Below are positions 16,105 through 24,283 of a DNA stretch of 64,000 nt, one piece after another. The position numbers and the translations under genes were made by a program. Origin of the DNA: RH-AL1 sp965198495 (GTDB taxonomy: Bacteria; Pseudomonadota; Alphaproteobacteria; Rhizobiales; Beijerinckiaceae). The stretch's first letter is position 1. The number at the start of each line of letters is the position of its first letter. The stretch lies in the NCBI GenBank assembly GCA_965198495.1, contig CBDAPL010000001.1, forward strand, positions 2,046,001-2,110,000, in the 5' to 3' direction. Below the pieces are notes generated by a model. The model saw only the letters and a list, made by a program, of their open reading frames with translations, made no database searches and was not told the origin of the DNA.

Positions 16105-16781
16105 CTACGGCGAGACGCGGCCGTGCGCGTGGCCGCCGGGCACGCGGCAGGAGCAGGGCGCGCCGAGGTAGTTCTGGTGGTAGAGCGTGCAGCTCTTGAC
16201 CGGCGTGGCGCAGCTGTCGCCGGCGACAGCGGCGCTGCGTCCGGTCCGCACAGCGGGCTGGCCGCCGTCGCCATACTGGACGCCGGGCTGGCTGTAGCCG
16301 CCGTCGCCGTAGGGCTGGCCCTGGGCGAGGCCGGCGCCGTAGCCGCCGTCCGCGTAGCCGCCATCGCCGGTGACGCCGTCCCCGTAGCCAAAGGCGTTGT
16401 CGTAGCCGAACCCGTCATAGCCCAGACCGCCGAACCCGCCGAAGCCGCCGAACCCGCCGCGACCGTAGCCGCCACGATTGAAGCCGCCGCGACCCGCGCC
16501 GCCCCGCCCGCCGTGCCGGCGCCCGAGACCGCGACGCTGCGCCCGGTCTGCACGCCGCCCGCGCCGGCCGCCGCCGCGACACCGCCGGCGCGGCCGCCGC
16601 CGACGGCCGCCGCATGGCCGCCTCCGCCAAACCCGCCCCCGCCGAACCCGCCGGCATGGCCGCCGCCACCAAATCCGCCGCCGCCGCCGCCGTGGCCGCC
16701 GCCGAACGCCAGGGCGTTGCCGGCGAGCCCGAAGGTGGCCGCCATCGCGACGATCGCGCCGGTCTTGAGGTATGTCCGCAT
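16105..16781 (-). pseudogene. Glycine-rich secreted protein, reading frame broken
   Basis: From ATG 16781 the frame encodes a clear signal peptide (MRTYLKTGAIVAMAATFGLA, cleavage near NALA/FGGG) and a Gly/His-rich segment. It then degenerates into an Ala/Thr/Ser-rich translation ending at 16065. The frame two bases over carries the sensible C-terminal half: GGFNRGGYGRGGFGG, repeated GDGGY units, then SCATPVKSCTLYHQ and a Cys-containing CSCRVPGG tail with a stop at 16105. A one- or two-base indel between about 16500 and 16580 therefore splits the gene, by true mutation or a read error. Glycine-rich secreted proteins with this TGRS...C..PVK.C...CSCR tail are familiar from Methylobacteriaceae-like genomes (recollection). 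Confidence 0.65.
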
Positions 16782-16941
16782 GTCAATCTCCCGTTGGACG
16801 ATCTCGTCCTTGCGGGTCCAACACGCGATCGACGCGAAGGTTCAGCGATCGTTGGCATGCGAACGACCCGAGCCCGCCGTGATCCCGGCGCATGGCGGCC
16901 ATGCGAAGCCGGCCATGCGAGCCGGACCATGCCCGGCGATG

Positions 16942-17047
16942 GCGCCGCCGAAAAAATGCACGTTCGGTTACATTTCAGCGTCATAAGCGTCATAGCGTCA
17001 TAAGCGTCATAGAACGCGTCGGCCGATCTTTAAGGTAGCGGTACCTT
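16942..17047. repeat. Dispersed ~110-bp element, copy 1
   Basis: The element begins gcgccgccg, then aaaaaatgcacg, ggttacatttcagcg and iterated (a)agcgtcat units, then cggccgatct, and ends in the palindrome AAGGTA-GCGG-TACCTT (17032-17047). A second copy lies at 43831-43941 with the same block order. Both copies sit upstream of a leftward gene (starts at 16781 and 43755). Whether it is a promoter region, a small-RNA source or a mobile repeat is unknown. No gene was seen between 16782 and 17274. Confidence 0.65.
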
Positions 17048-17274
17048 ACAAGGTCCGGGCCGCCGCGACAAGTCTCGCGTCACCCCGGGCGCGATCGGCC
17101 CGGCCGCGCGTCCAGACATGCGCGCGGGCATCAACGTCGGTACCCCAAATACGACGCGCGTCGCTTCTCCCGCTCGAGGAAGAAAGCCTCCCCGGACCTG
17201 ATCACGGGGTGGCCTTTCGACACACGCACCACGCGGTAGCCGATGAGCGGCGGTCGCGTGTGAGCGTTGTCGGC

Positions 17275-17523
17275 CTACGCCGTCTCGGCCGTCTTCGCTT
17301 TCGCCATTCTGACGAAGCGGAGTGGGTCGAGATAGGTCAGCAGGATCCCGATCGATGCCACCTCGATGCCGATGTAGGCAAAATGCACTGTCCGTGACCT
17401 CACGCAAGTGAAGGTGATCAACATCAAAGTATAACAGAGCCAGCGTCGCCCGAGGCGGCGCATGCTTAAGACATAGATCATCGCGATGAGACACAAGGCG
17501 ACTGGTAATGTACTGGCAATCAT
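17275..17523 (-). CDS. Small hydrophobic membrane protein, unknown
   Basis: 82 aa from ATG 17523, with AAGGA placed about 6 nt upstream. Three hydrophobic segments are visible (TLPVALCLIAMIYVLSM, WLCYTLMLITFTCV and VHFAYIGIEVASIGILLTYL), followed by a basic tail. It is therefore probably an integral membrane protein. No family is recognised. Base composition is lower in GC than the surrounding genome, like the island that begins 470 bp further right, so it may have been acquired together with it. Confidence 0.5.
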   Translation of the reverse strand: MIASTLPVALCLIAMIYVLSMRRLGRRWLCYTLMLITFTCVRSRTVHFAYIGIEVASIGILLTYLDPLRFVRMAKAKTAETA

Positions 17524-17667
17524 GGCCGATCCTTGCAGCCTGAATACGAATAAGTCTCGCTAGACTAACTCGAGAGTCAATCGGATCGACCACGGGGCGC
17601 GATTTCGATCGACATGCCGACCTTTCCGCAACAGCTATCATCGGGATGGTCGCCTCGTTCTGCGACG

Positions 17668-17722
17668 CCCTCATCCGACCCGACTACGTCGGGCCACCTT
17701 CTCCCACGTCGTGGGAGAAGGG
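17668..17722. repeat. Palindromic intergenic repeat
   Basis: Two adjacent inverted repeats are present, cccgac/gtcggg and ccttctcccac-gtc-gtgggagaagg. Elements of this 'ccttctccca' kind are common dispersed palindromes in alphaproteobacterial intergenic regions. It lies in the non-coding stretch 17524-17991, immediately left of the low-GC gene pair, in which no other gene or signal was found. Confidence 0.65.
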
Positions 17723-17991
17723 CGCGCGCATACTTGTTTGTTCGCCCGTGCTGGAGGCGGCGCGGGGGCGAGCGCAAGACTCGGAAGGTTGAACTGAGAT
17801 TGGTAAGCTGTCACCGTGATATCGGCATCGCGCGGGCAACGCCCGTCCACCTCGACGAGGAGCTCCGCCTTTATGGAGGCGAAATGCGCGATGACGGTGC
17901 TTCCTCGGGGTCGCCGGCTTTCGACCGGCATCACCGGCCCACGACTATCGAAAGCTTGCGGCCTAGGGTTGAGCATGCGACCTCATGTGGT

Positions 17992-18489
17992 ATGAGTGAC
18001 TCGCTGCTTGCTGATACTGATATCCAGGAGGCTCTTTCCGGAGCCTATGTAACCACTGTTGCAAGCTTCGCCGGCTATGTGGTTGCTCAACGAAACTTCG
18101 ATAGAGACGGTGTTGATCTAACAATTGAGGCCGGCGACGCATTTCGGCCAAAGATTGATTTGCAACTTAAAGCAAGTTTTAATCTTGACGATAGCGCTGA
18201 AGAGATGGCGTTTTTCTGTCCGAAGAGGAACTACGATCTTCTTCGTATTGCAACACAAGTCCCACGTCTTTTACTCGTATTAAGAATGCCGGCAGAAAAG
18301 CCCAAGTGGGTCAACGTCTCTCCAACAGAACTCGTCTTGAAACATTGCGCATATTGGATGTCGCTTCGTGGTCATATTGAAAGTGAGAACAAGACTGGTC
18401 AGACGGTGTATATCCCGACCTCGAATCGTTTTAACGTTTTGTCGCTGCAAGCCCTTATGGAGCAATCTCGAACTGGTAAAATCTCTTGA
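17992..18489 (+). CDS. DUF4365 domain protein, PD-(D/E)XK-like
   Basis: 165 aa from ATG 17992. The segment RDGVDLTIE...KIDLQLKAS near residues 39-62 fits the acidic-then-QxK signature of the PD-(D/E)XK restriction-endonuclease-like fold, which is how I recognise the DUF4365 family. The likely activity is nucleic-acid cleavage or binding, but it is unproven. The codons are visibly AT-richer than in the neighbouring genes (roughly 45-50% GC by eye). The stop overlaps the TTG start of the next gene (TTGA), so the two are translationally coupled. The pair sits alone between an intergenic repeat and uvrB, as expected of a small transferred island. Confidence 0.7.
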   Translation: MSDSLLADTDIQEALSGAYVTTVASFAGYVVAQRNFDRDGVDLTIEAGDAFRPKIDLQLKASFNLDDSAEEMAFFCPKRNYDLLRIATQVPRLLLVLRMPAEKPKWVNVSPTELVLKHCAYWMSLRGHIESENKTGQTVYIPTSNRFNVLSLQALMEQSRTGKIS

Positions 18490-19631
18490 AGGCGACAATC
18501 GACGATCCAGCAGCCCTTAGAGCGATAACACCAGCTGCGCTGATTGCGTATGCTTTAGGTGAAGGCTGGGAGCGAAAAGGCCAATACGGCGATCACAGCG
18601 ACATCTATCAGAGCAAAGACAGACCTGAGCTAATATTGCCGGGGACGGATGCGCTTGCTGACTATGCTTCGATTGTATCTGACGTGATATGTGTTTTAGC
18701 GAAAGAAGAGTGCCGAGACGAGCTGCAACTATATCGCGATTTAGTAGGTGCCGATCGAGATGTTGTAAGGATCCGTACCCCGAAGTCGTTAGATGATGGA
18801 TCGATCGCGATCGATGTCGGAGTTGATATGGTCGCTCAAAGCAGGGATTTGCTACTTTCTGCGGCTTGTGCGGCGAAGGAGCCTCGCGCCGCTTATAGAG
18901 CCGGAAGAATCAAAGACGCAGCCAGCTACATGGAACGTGTTCGCCTGGGGCAGACCGAACAAGGCAGCTTTATTGTCACTTTGTTAGCACCCGTGCCCCC
19001 CGAACTAGAGATGCACGGTCAACTTGCGCTTTGGCCAGGCGAAAGAACTGAACCTTTTGACCGCAAAGTAACAAGAACTCTAGTTAAGGCACTTGAGGCT
19101 TCTCGGCGCGCTGCCGAAGCTGCAGTTCGCGGCGATGGAATGGCGGCCTTTTTAGATGCGATACAGTTTGGCGTAAATGCCAATCTTTGCGATGCCCTCG
19201 CAATCCTTATAGGTAGAGGGCTTGGTCTTGAAGTTTCCTTGACATGGGCACGGACTCGCCCAACTCCCGAACATCGCCGTGTGATCACCTTTTCCGATTC
19301 AGAAGGTGAAATCTTTCAAGAGGCCGCGCGTCAATTTCGCTCTTTAGAGCCTCGACCTGACGAACGTTTAGAGGCATTTGTTGTTGCATTGGACAGGCAA
19401 CCTCAAGCAGGCGAGGGGCGCGTGACTTTGAAGACATTTTTAGAAGGACAGCCGGTTTCAATAAGAACGAAACTGCCTCAGCACCTTTATCACCAAGCTA
19501 TTGTGGCTCATGATAACGGACATAGTATTGCGGTTACAGGAGATTTAAGGCGAAATGGTCAGCGCTGGGTGCTCGAAAATGCTCGAGATTTACGAGAATT
19601 AAGCGACGATCAAGTTAACGAAGAACAATAA
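18486..19631 (+). CDS. Unrecognised protein coupled to DUF4365 gene
   Basis: 381 aa from TTG 18486, overlapping the upstream stop. No named domain was recognised and no signal peptide or membrane helix is visible. Blocks that look conserved are ALGEGWERKGQYGDHSDIY near residue 24, VRLGQTEQGSFIVTLLAPVP near 155, FGVNANLCDAIL-like text near 230, and SLTWARTRPTP near 250. The last third is compatible with a beta-rich domain (VTLKTFLEGQPVSIRTKL, then GDLRRNGQRWVLENARDL). I recall uncharacterised proteins of this shape in actinobacteria but know no function. Low GC and coupling to a nuclease-like protein make an effector/sensor pair plausible. It ends 11 bp from the convergent uvrB. Confidence 0.7.
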   Translation: MKATIDDPAALRAITPAALIAYALGEGWERKGQYGDHSDIYQSKDRPELILPGTDALADYASIVSDVICVLAKEECRDELQLYRDLVGADRDVVRIRTPKSLDDGSIAIDVGVDMVAQSRDLLLSAACAAKEPRAAYRAGRIKDAASYMERVRLGQTEQGSFIVTLLAPVPPELEMHGQLALWPGERTEPFDRKVTRTLVKALEASRRAAEAAVRGDGMAAFLDAIQFGVNANLCDALAILIGRGLGLEVSLTWARTRPTPEHRRVITFSDSEGEIFQEAARQFRSLEPRPDERLEAFVVALDRQPQAGEGRVTLKTFLEGQPVSIRTKLPQHLYHQAIVAHDNGHSIAVTGDLRRNGQRWVLENARDLRELSDDQVNEEQ

Positions 19632-19641
19632 CTTCAGTCGC

Positions 19642-22416
19642 TCACCCCCGCCGCTTCCCCTTGAACACCCGCGACCCGCTCGTCCCACCCGTGCTCCGCC
19701 CGGCCGCCTTCGGCCCCGCCTCGCCGCCGCCGAAATTATGCGGCCCCATCTCGTCATCCGTCGGCTTGTGCGGGCGGTTGGTCGGCATGTTCGCCGCCTT
19801 GCCGTACTTGCGCTCGCCCGTGTAGCCGCCGCCGGCGCGGTCGACCTCGCCTTGCGAGGCGCCGGGGTCGGCGGCGATCGTCAGCTCCACGGCCTGCAGG
19901 CGCTTGACCTCGTCGCGCAGCCTGGCGGCCTCCTCGAACTCCAGGTTGGCGGCGGCCTCGCGCATGCGCTTCTCCAGGTCGGCGAGGTTGGCCTTGAAGT
20001 TGTGGCCGATCATCGGCGTGCCGTCCGCCAGGCCGGCGTCGACGGTGACGTGGTCGCGCTCGTAGACGCTGCCAAGGATGTCCTGGATGTTGCGCTTGAT
20101 GGTGGTGGGCGTGATGCCGTGTTCGGTGTTGTAGGCCTGCTGCTTCTCGCGGCGCCGGCTCGTCTCGGCCATCGCGCGCTCCATGGAGCCGGTGACCTGG
20201 TCGGCGTAGAGGATCACCTTGCCGTCGACGTTGCGGGCGGCGCGGCCGATCGTCTGCACCAGCGAGGTCTCGGAGCGCAGGAAGCCTTCCTTGTCGGCGT
20301 CGAGGATGGCGACGAACCCGCACTCGGGGATGTCGAGGCCCTCGCGCAGCAGGTTGATGCCGACGAGCGCGTCGAAGGCGCCGAGGCGCAGGTCGCGGAG
20401 GATCTCGATGCGCTCCAGCGTGTCGATGTCGGAGTGCATGTAGCGCACGCGCACGCCGTGCTCGTGCAGGTACTCGGTGAGGTCCTCGGCCATGCGCTTG
20501 GTGAGCACGGTGATGAGCGAGCGGTAGCCCTTGAGCGAGGTCTGGCGGATCTCCTCGGTGACGTCGTCGACCTGGGCGCGGGCGGGGCGCACCTCGACGG
20601 GCGGGTCGATGAGGCCGGTCGGGCGGATCACCTGCTCGACGAAGACGCCGCCGGTGCGGTCCATCTCCCACGAGCCGGGGGTGGCGGAGACGTGCACCGT
20701 CTGCGGGCGCATCGCCTCCCATTCCTCGAAGCGCAGCGGGCGGTTGTCCATGCACGAGGGCAGGCGGAAGCCGTATTCGGCCAGCGTCGCCTTGCGGCGG
20801 AAGTCGCCCCTGTACATGCCGCCGATCTGCGGGATGGTGACGTGGCTCTCGTCGGCGAAGACCAGCGCGTTGTCGGGCAGGTACTCGAAGAGGGTGGGCG
20901 GCGGCTCGCCGGGGCGGCGGCCGGTGAGGTAGCGCGAGTAGTTCTCGATGCCGGCGCACGAGCCCGTCGCCTCCATCATCTCGAGGTCGAACATGCAGCG
21001 CTGCTCGAGGCGCTGCGCCTCCAGCAGGCGGCCGGCGCCGTAGAGCTCGTCGAGGCGCTGGCGCAGCTCGCCCTTGATGCCCTTGATCGACTGCAGCAGG
21101 GTGGGGCGCGGCGTGACGTAGTGCGAGTTGGCGTAGATCTTGACGAAGCGCAGGTCCTGCGTCTTGCGGCCGGTGAGCGGGTCGAACTCGACGATCGACT
21201 CGACCTCGTCGCCGAAGAAGCCGACGCGCCAGGCGCGATCCTCGTAATGCGCCGGGAAGAGCTCGACGGAATCGCCCCTGACCCGGAAGACGCCGCGCGA
21301 AAAGTCGCCGGCGGAGCGCTTGTATTGCAGGGCGACGAGGTCGGCGAGGAGCTGGCGCTGCGAGATCGACTCGCCCTGCTTCACGGTGAAGGTCATCGCC
21401 GTGTAGGTCTCGACCGAGCCGATGCCGTAGATGCAGGAGACCGAGGCGACGATGATGACGTCGTCGCGCTCGAGCAGGGAGCGGGTGGCGGCGTGGCGCA
21501 TCCGGTCGATCTGCTCGTTGATCGAGCTCTCCTTCTCGATGTAGGTGTCGGTGCGCGGGACGTAGGCCTCGGGCTGGTAGTAGTCGTAGTACGAGACGAA
21601 GTATTCCACCGCGTTGTTGGGGAAGAAGCTCTTGAACTCGCCGTAGAGCTGCGCCGCCAGCGTCTTGTTGGGCGCGAGGATCAGCGCCGGCCGGTTGGTC
21701 GCCGCGATCACCTGCGCCATCGTGAAGGTCTTGCCCGAGCCGGTGACGCCGAGCAGCACCTGGTCGCGCTCGTATTGCCTGACGCCGGCCACGAGCTCGG
21801 CGATGGCGGCCGGCTGGTCGCCCTTGGGCTCGAACTCGGAGGAGAGGTCGAAACGGATGCCGCCCTCCGACTTGTCGGGGCGGTGCGGGCGATGCGGCGT
21901 CCACGCCTCGCCGATCTTGATGTTGGGGTCGCCGGCGACGAGCAGCGCCTGCAGGCTTTCCGCCGTGGCGCTCGCCCCCGTCATGCCGAAGGGGTGGGCG
22001 GGCTCGGCCTGGTCCTTCGCCTGCCCCTTGGCCTTGCGCTTGTCGTCGGGCGCGCGGAACGAGGGCCGCGTCGGCGCCACCGGCGGGGCCTCGACGTCGT
22101 CGCCGACGACGTGGTCCACCGCCTCGCCTTTGCCGACCATCCGCTGGCCGGAGAGAGCGAACATGTCGGCGAGCTTCTTGTCGATGCGCGAGACCGGCGC
22201 GCCGTCGTCGCGCGTGTCCTGGTCGAACCTCGCCTGCCCCTCCTCGAAGCCCGCCTGCCGCACGTTGAGCGCCGGGTTGAGGAGCGCCGCGAGATGCTCG
22301 TTCAGCGGCGTGACGTCCGGTTTCGCCGCCTTGGACTTGCCAGTCGGCTTCGGACTATTGAGTTTGGCGCTTGCAGGCTTGATGCTTGAAGGCTTGGCGC
22401 TTGAAGGCTTGGGCAT
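19642..22416 (-). CDS. uvrB: Excinuclease ABC subunit B
   Basis: 924 aa from ATG 22416; an open extension to 22494 is ignored. The catalytic core begins near residue 187 with FDLSSEFEPKGDQPAAI. Walker A GVTGSGKT is at 223-230, followed by the beta-hairpin region YYDYYQPEAYVP and DEXD-type helicase motifs (FADESHVTIPQ). A C-terminal UVR motif (LEKRMREAAANLEFEEAARLRDEV) contacts UvrC. It verifies damage in nucleotide excision repair. The ~185-residue N-terminal extension, rich in Lys/Pro and including a PSSAK repeat at residues 3-18, is longer than in enterobacteria and is probably disordered. Confidence 0.97.
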   Translation of the reverse strand: MPKPSSAKPSSIKPASAKLNSPKPTGKSKAAKPDVTPLNEHLAALLNPALNVRQAGFEEGQARFDQDTRDDGAPVSRIDKKLADMFALSGQRMVGKGEAVDHVVGDDVEAPPVAPTRPSFRAPDDKRKAKGQAKDQAEPAHPFGMTGASATAESLQALLVAGDPNIKIGEAWTPHRPHRPDKSEGGIRFDLSSEFEPKGDQPAAIAELVAGVRQYERDQVLLGVTGSGKTFTMAQVIAATNRPALILAPNKTLAAQLYGEFKSFFPNNAVEYFVSYYDYYQPEAYVPRTDTYIEKESSINEQIDRMRHAATRSLLERDDVIIVASVSCIYGIGSVETYTAMTFTVKQGESISQRQLLADLVALQYKRSAGDFSRGVFRVRGDSVELFPAHYEDRAWRVGFFGDEVESIVEFDPLTGRKTQDLRFVKIYANSHYVTPRPTLLQSIKGIKGELRQRLDELYGAGRLLEAQRLEQRCMFDLEMMEATGSCAGIENYSRYLTGRRPGEPPPTLFEYLPDNALVFADESHVTIPQIGGMYRGDFRRKATLAEYGFRLPSCMDNRPLRFEEWEAMRPQTVHVSATPGSWEMDRTGGVFVEQVIRPTGLIDPPVEVRPARAQVDDVTEEIRQTSLKGYRSLITVLTKRMAEDLTEYLHEHGVRVRYMHSDIDTLERIEILRDLRLGAFDALVGINLLREGLDIPECGFVAILDADKEGFLRSETSLVQTIGRAARNVDGKVILYADQVTGSMERAMAETSRRREKQQAYNTEHGITPTTIKRNIQDILGSVYERDHVTVDAGLADGTPMIGHNFKANLADLEKRMREAAANLEFEEAARLRDEVKRLQAVELTIAADPGASQGEVDRAGGGYTGERKYGKAANMPTNRPHKPTDDEMGPHNFGGGEAGPKAAGRSTGGTSGSRVFKGKRRG
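22364..22408. repeat. 15-bp tandem repeat, 3 copies, in uvrB 5' end
   Basis: The units ttggcgcttgcaggc, ttgatgcttgaaggc and ttggcgcttgaaggc are contiguous. On the coding strand they give the pentapeptide series PSSAK-PSSIK-PASAK at UvrB residues 3-18. In frame, so the protein stays intact. Confidence 0.85.
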
Positions 22417-22479
22417 GCCCGCAATATGGCGTACCGCGCTTTGCCATGAAAGAGTGCCCGCGATGGCACGGGAGCGGCG

Positions 22480-22833
22480 ATGATCCTTAACCACATCAAT
22501 CTCGGCGTCACCGACCTGCCGGCCACGGTGGCGATGTTCGAGACCTATTTCGGCTTACGCCCGATCGCGGGATTCCCCGCCAACGACAAGATGGCGTTCA
22601 TGAACGACGACAAGGACGCGGTGATCTCGCTGTTCCGGGTCAAGGACGCCACCTACCCGAAGATCTTCCACATCGGCTTCATCCAGGAGCGCGTGGAGCA
22701 GGTCGACGCGCTTCACGAGCGACTGACAGCCGGCGGCTTCGCGCCGGGCGTGCCGCGCGAGGAATTCGGCCGCTACACGTTCTACTTCGAGGCGCCGGGC
22801 GGTTTCACCGTCGAAGTGAACGCGTTCCATTAG
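22480..22833 (+). CDS. VOC (glyoxalase-like) family protein
   Basis: 117 aa, one vicinal-oxygen-chelate domain. It starts MILNHINLGVTDLPATVAMFETYFGLRP, the usual first beta-alpha unit with His as a potential metal ligand. It ends with EFGRYTFYFEAPGGFTVEVNAF, where FEAPGGFTVEV supplies the Glu-containing last strand. Members include glyoxalase I, dioxygenases and resistance proteins; the substrate cannot be assigned. It is divergent from uvrB with a 63-bp gap that must hold both promoters. Confidence 0.85.
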   Translation: MILNHINLGVTDLPATVAMFETYFGLRPIAGFPANDKMAFMNDDKDAVISLFRVKDATYPKIFHIGFIQERVEQVDALHERLTAGGFAPGVPREEFGRYTFYFEAPGGFTVEVNAFH

Positions 22834-22911
22834 ACGCAACAAGCCGCCGATACCTTTACGGTGATCGGCGGCTTGGCTGACGCGTCGTGACTGATCGAAG
22901 CTCGGCCCGGA

Positions 22912-23199
22912 TCAGATCCGGCGCGACCCGTAGCCGCCGAAGCCGCTGAACAGGCGCAGGATGAACAGCAGGATGATGGCGCCGATGGTGGCGTTGACGA
23001 TGGCGCCGATGATCCCGTGGGCGAGCGTCACGTGGAGCAGCGTGCCCATCACGTAATTGCCGATGAACGCGCCGACGATGCCGACGATGAGATCGCCGAT
23101 GATCCCCATGCCGCCACCCGCAACGATCAGCCCGGCGAGCCAGCCGGCGACGATGCCGACGATGATGATGACGAGTATACCTTCTCCGGACATGTTCAT
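22912..23199 (-). CDS. GlsB/YeaQ/YmgE family stress membrane protein
   Basis: 95 aa from ATG 23199 with a strong AGGAGAAG site. Three Gly-rich transmembrane helices (VIIIVGIVAGWLAGLIVAG, IGDLIVGIVGAFIGNYVMG, IIGAIVNATIGAIILLFIL) are typical of the transglycosylase-associated protein family. Members are induced by envelope or acid stress in several bacteria, but their molecular role is poorly defined. It stands alone between the VOC protein (convergent) and an SDR on the same strand, 125 bp away. Confidence 0.88.
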   Translation of the reverse strand: MNMSGEGILVIIIVGIVAGWLAGLIVAGGGMGIIGDLIVGIVGAFIGNYVMGTLLHVTLAHGIIGAIVNATIGAIILLFILRLFSGFGGYGSRRI

Positions 23200-23323
23200 A
23201 ACGCTTCTCCTTGGTGATTAGGAGACGCGCGGTAAGGCGCCTTGTTCCGGGAGGGGGAGAGGTCAAAGGATAATTGTCAGGATCGGTCCGGTGCGCGGTC
23301 TCTCCCTGACCGCCGCGTGACCC

Positions 23324-24169
23324 TCACGCCGCGATGCCCGGACCGGCCGCCAGAGCCTCCTGCGCGTCCAGCGCCGCGAGCCGGGCGGTCAGCGCCGCGC
23401 GGATGCGGCCGTGGGAGCCGGCGCCGAGCACCAGGCGGCGTGGCGCCGGTCGGCTGGCGGCGGCGTCGATCATCGCCTCGACCATCCATGCCGGATCGTC
23501 GTACACCCACGCCGCCGTCCCCGTCGCCATGGCATGGCGCATCGCGCCGGCCGGCGTGTCGCGATAGGCCTCCATGGCCGGCGCGCTGACCAGGTTCCTG
23601 CCGAAGTCGGTCCGCGTCGGGCCGGGCTCGACGAGGGTAATGTCGATGCCGAACGGCGCGACCTCCTGGGCGACGGCTTCGACGAAGCCCTCGATGCCCC
23701 ATTTGGTCGCGTGATAGAGGCTGAAGTTCGGGTAGGCGATCTGGCCGCCTTCCGACGACACCTGCAGGATGCGGCCGCCCCCTTGCGCGCGCAGATGGGG
23801 CAGGGCGGCGCGGATCAGCTGGATCGAGCCGATCAGGTTTGTGTCGATCTGCCGACGGATCTGGTCGTCGCCCAGCTCCTCGACGGCGCCGAACAGACCG
23901 TATCCGGCATTGCTGACCACGACGTCGACACGGCCCATGGCGAAGACCTCGTCGACCACGCGGCGCACGGCATCCGTGTCCGTGACGTCAAGCGGGAGCG
24001 TCAGCAGGCGCTCGCCAGCTTCGGCCTTGAGATGGTCGAGCGCATCCATTTTGCGCAGGGTTGCCAGCACCCGGTCGCCGCGCGCCAGCAGGCGCTCGGT
24101 CAGCAGGCGTCCGAGACCGGACGAGGTGCCGGTGATGAGCCAGGTTTTCGAGGACATCGTTTTCGACAT
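23324..24169 (-). CDS. SDR family oxidoreductase
   Basis: 281 aa from ATG 24169; a frame-open extension to 24253 lacks family features. Classical SDR signatures are the cofactor motif ITGTSSGLGRLL, NAG in VVVSNAGYG, the catalytic Ser in VSSEGG, and YxxxK in YHATKWGIEGF. The substrate is unknown. It is divergent from a LysR regulator with 114 bp between the starts, a classic arrangement in which the regulator controls the neighbouring oxidoreductase. Confidence 0.9.
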   Translation of the reverse strand: MSKTMSSKTWLITGTSSGLGRLLTERLLARGDRVLATLRKMDALDHLKAEAGERLLTLPLDVTDTDAVRRVVDEVFAMGRVDVVVSNAGYGLFGAVEELGDDQIRRQIDTNLIGSIQLIRAALPHLRAQGGGRILQVSSEGGQIAYPNFSLYHATKWGIEGFVEAVAQEVAPFGIDITLVEPGPTRTDFGRNLVSAPAMEAYRDTPAGAMRHAMATGTAAWVYDDPAWMVEAMIDAAASRPAPRRLVLGAGSHGRIRAALTARLAALDAQEALAAGPGIAA

Positions 24170-24283
24170 TGCCGATCTCCGCTTCGCGCGCCGGACATCG
24201 GCGCGATGGAAGAGGAGGTAGCGATGATGGACTCGTGTGAGAATGCCAGCCAATCCGCATGACCTCGTGAAGGACAGCCACGA

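Noticed and set aside
13927..16986. 1019-codon open frame on the + strand
   Set aside because: It spans the antisense of ampG and the glycine-rich gene. Composition is Arg/Pro/Ala with no recognisable protein; the real genes on the other strand explain it.
17030..17674. 214-codon frame on the - strand
   Set aside because: Arg/His/Asp-rich translation without features. The smaller 82-aa membrane ORF at 17275-17523 in another frame has a good ribosome-binding site and a credible protein.
19738..22389. 883-codon open frame on the + strand opposite uvrB
   Set aside because: It is the antisense of a certain uvrB. Its translation is Ala/Arg/Val/Asp-rich with no domain, an artefact of high-GC codon usage. 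The 1055-3028 frame opposite ilvB is rejected for the same reason.
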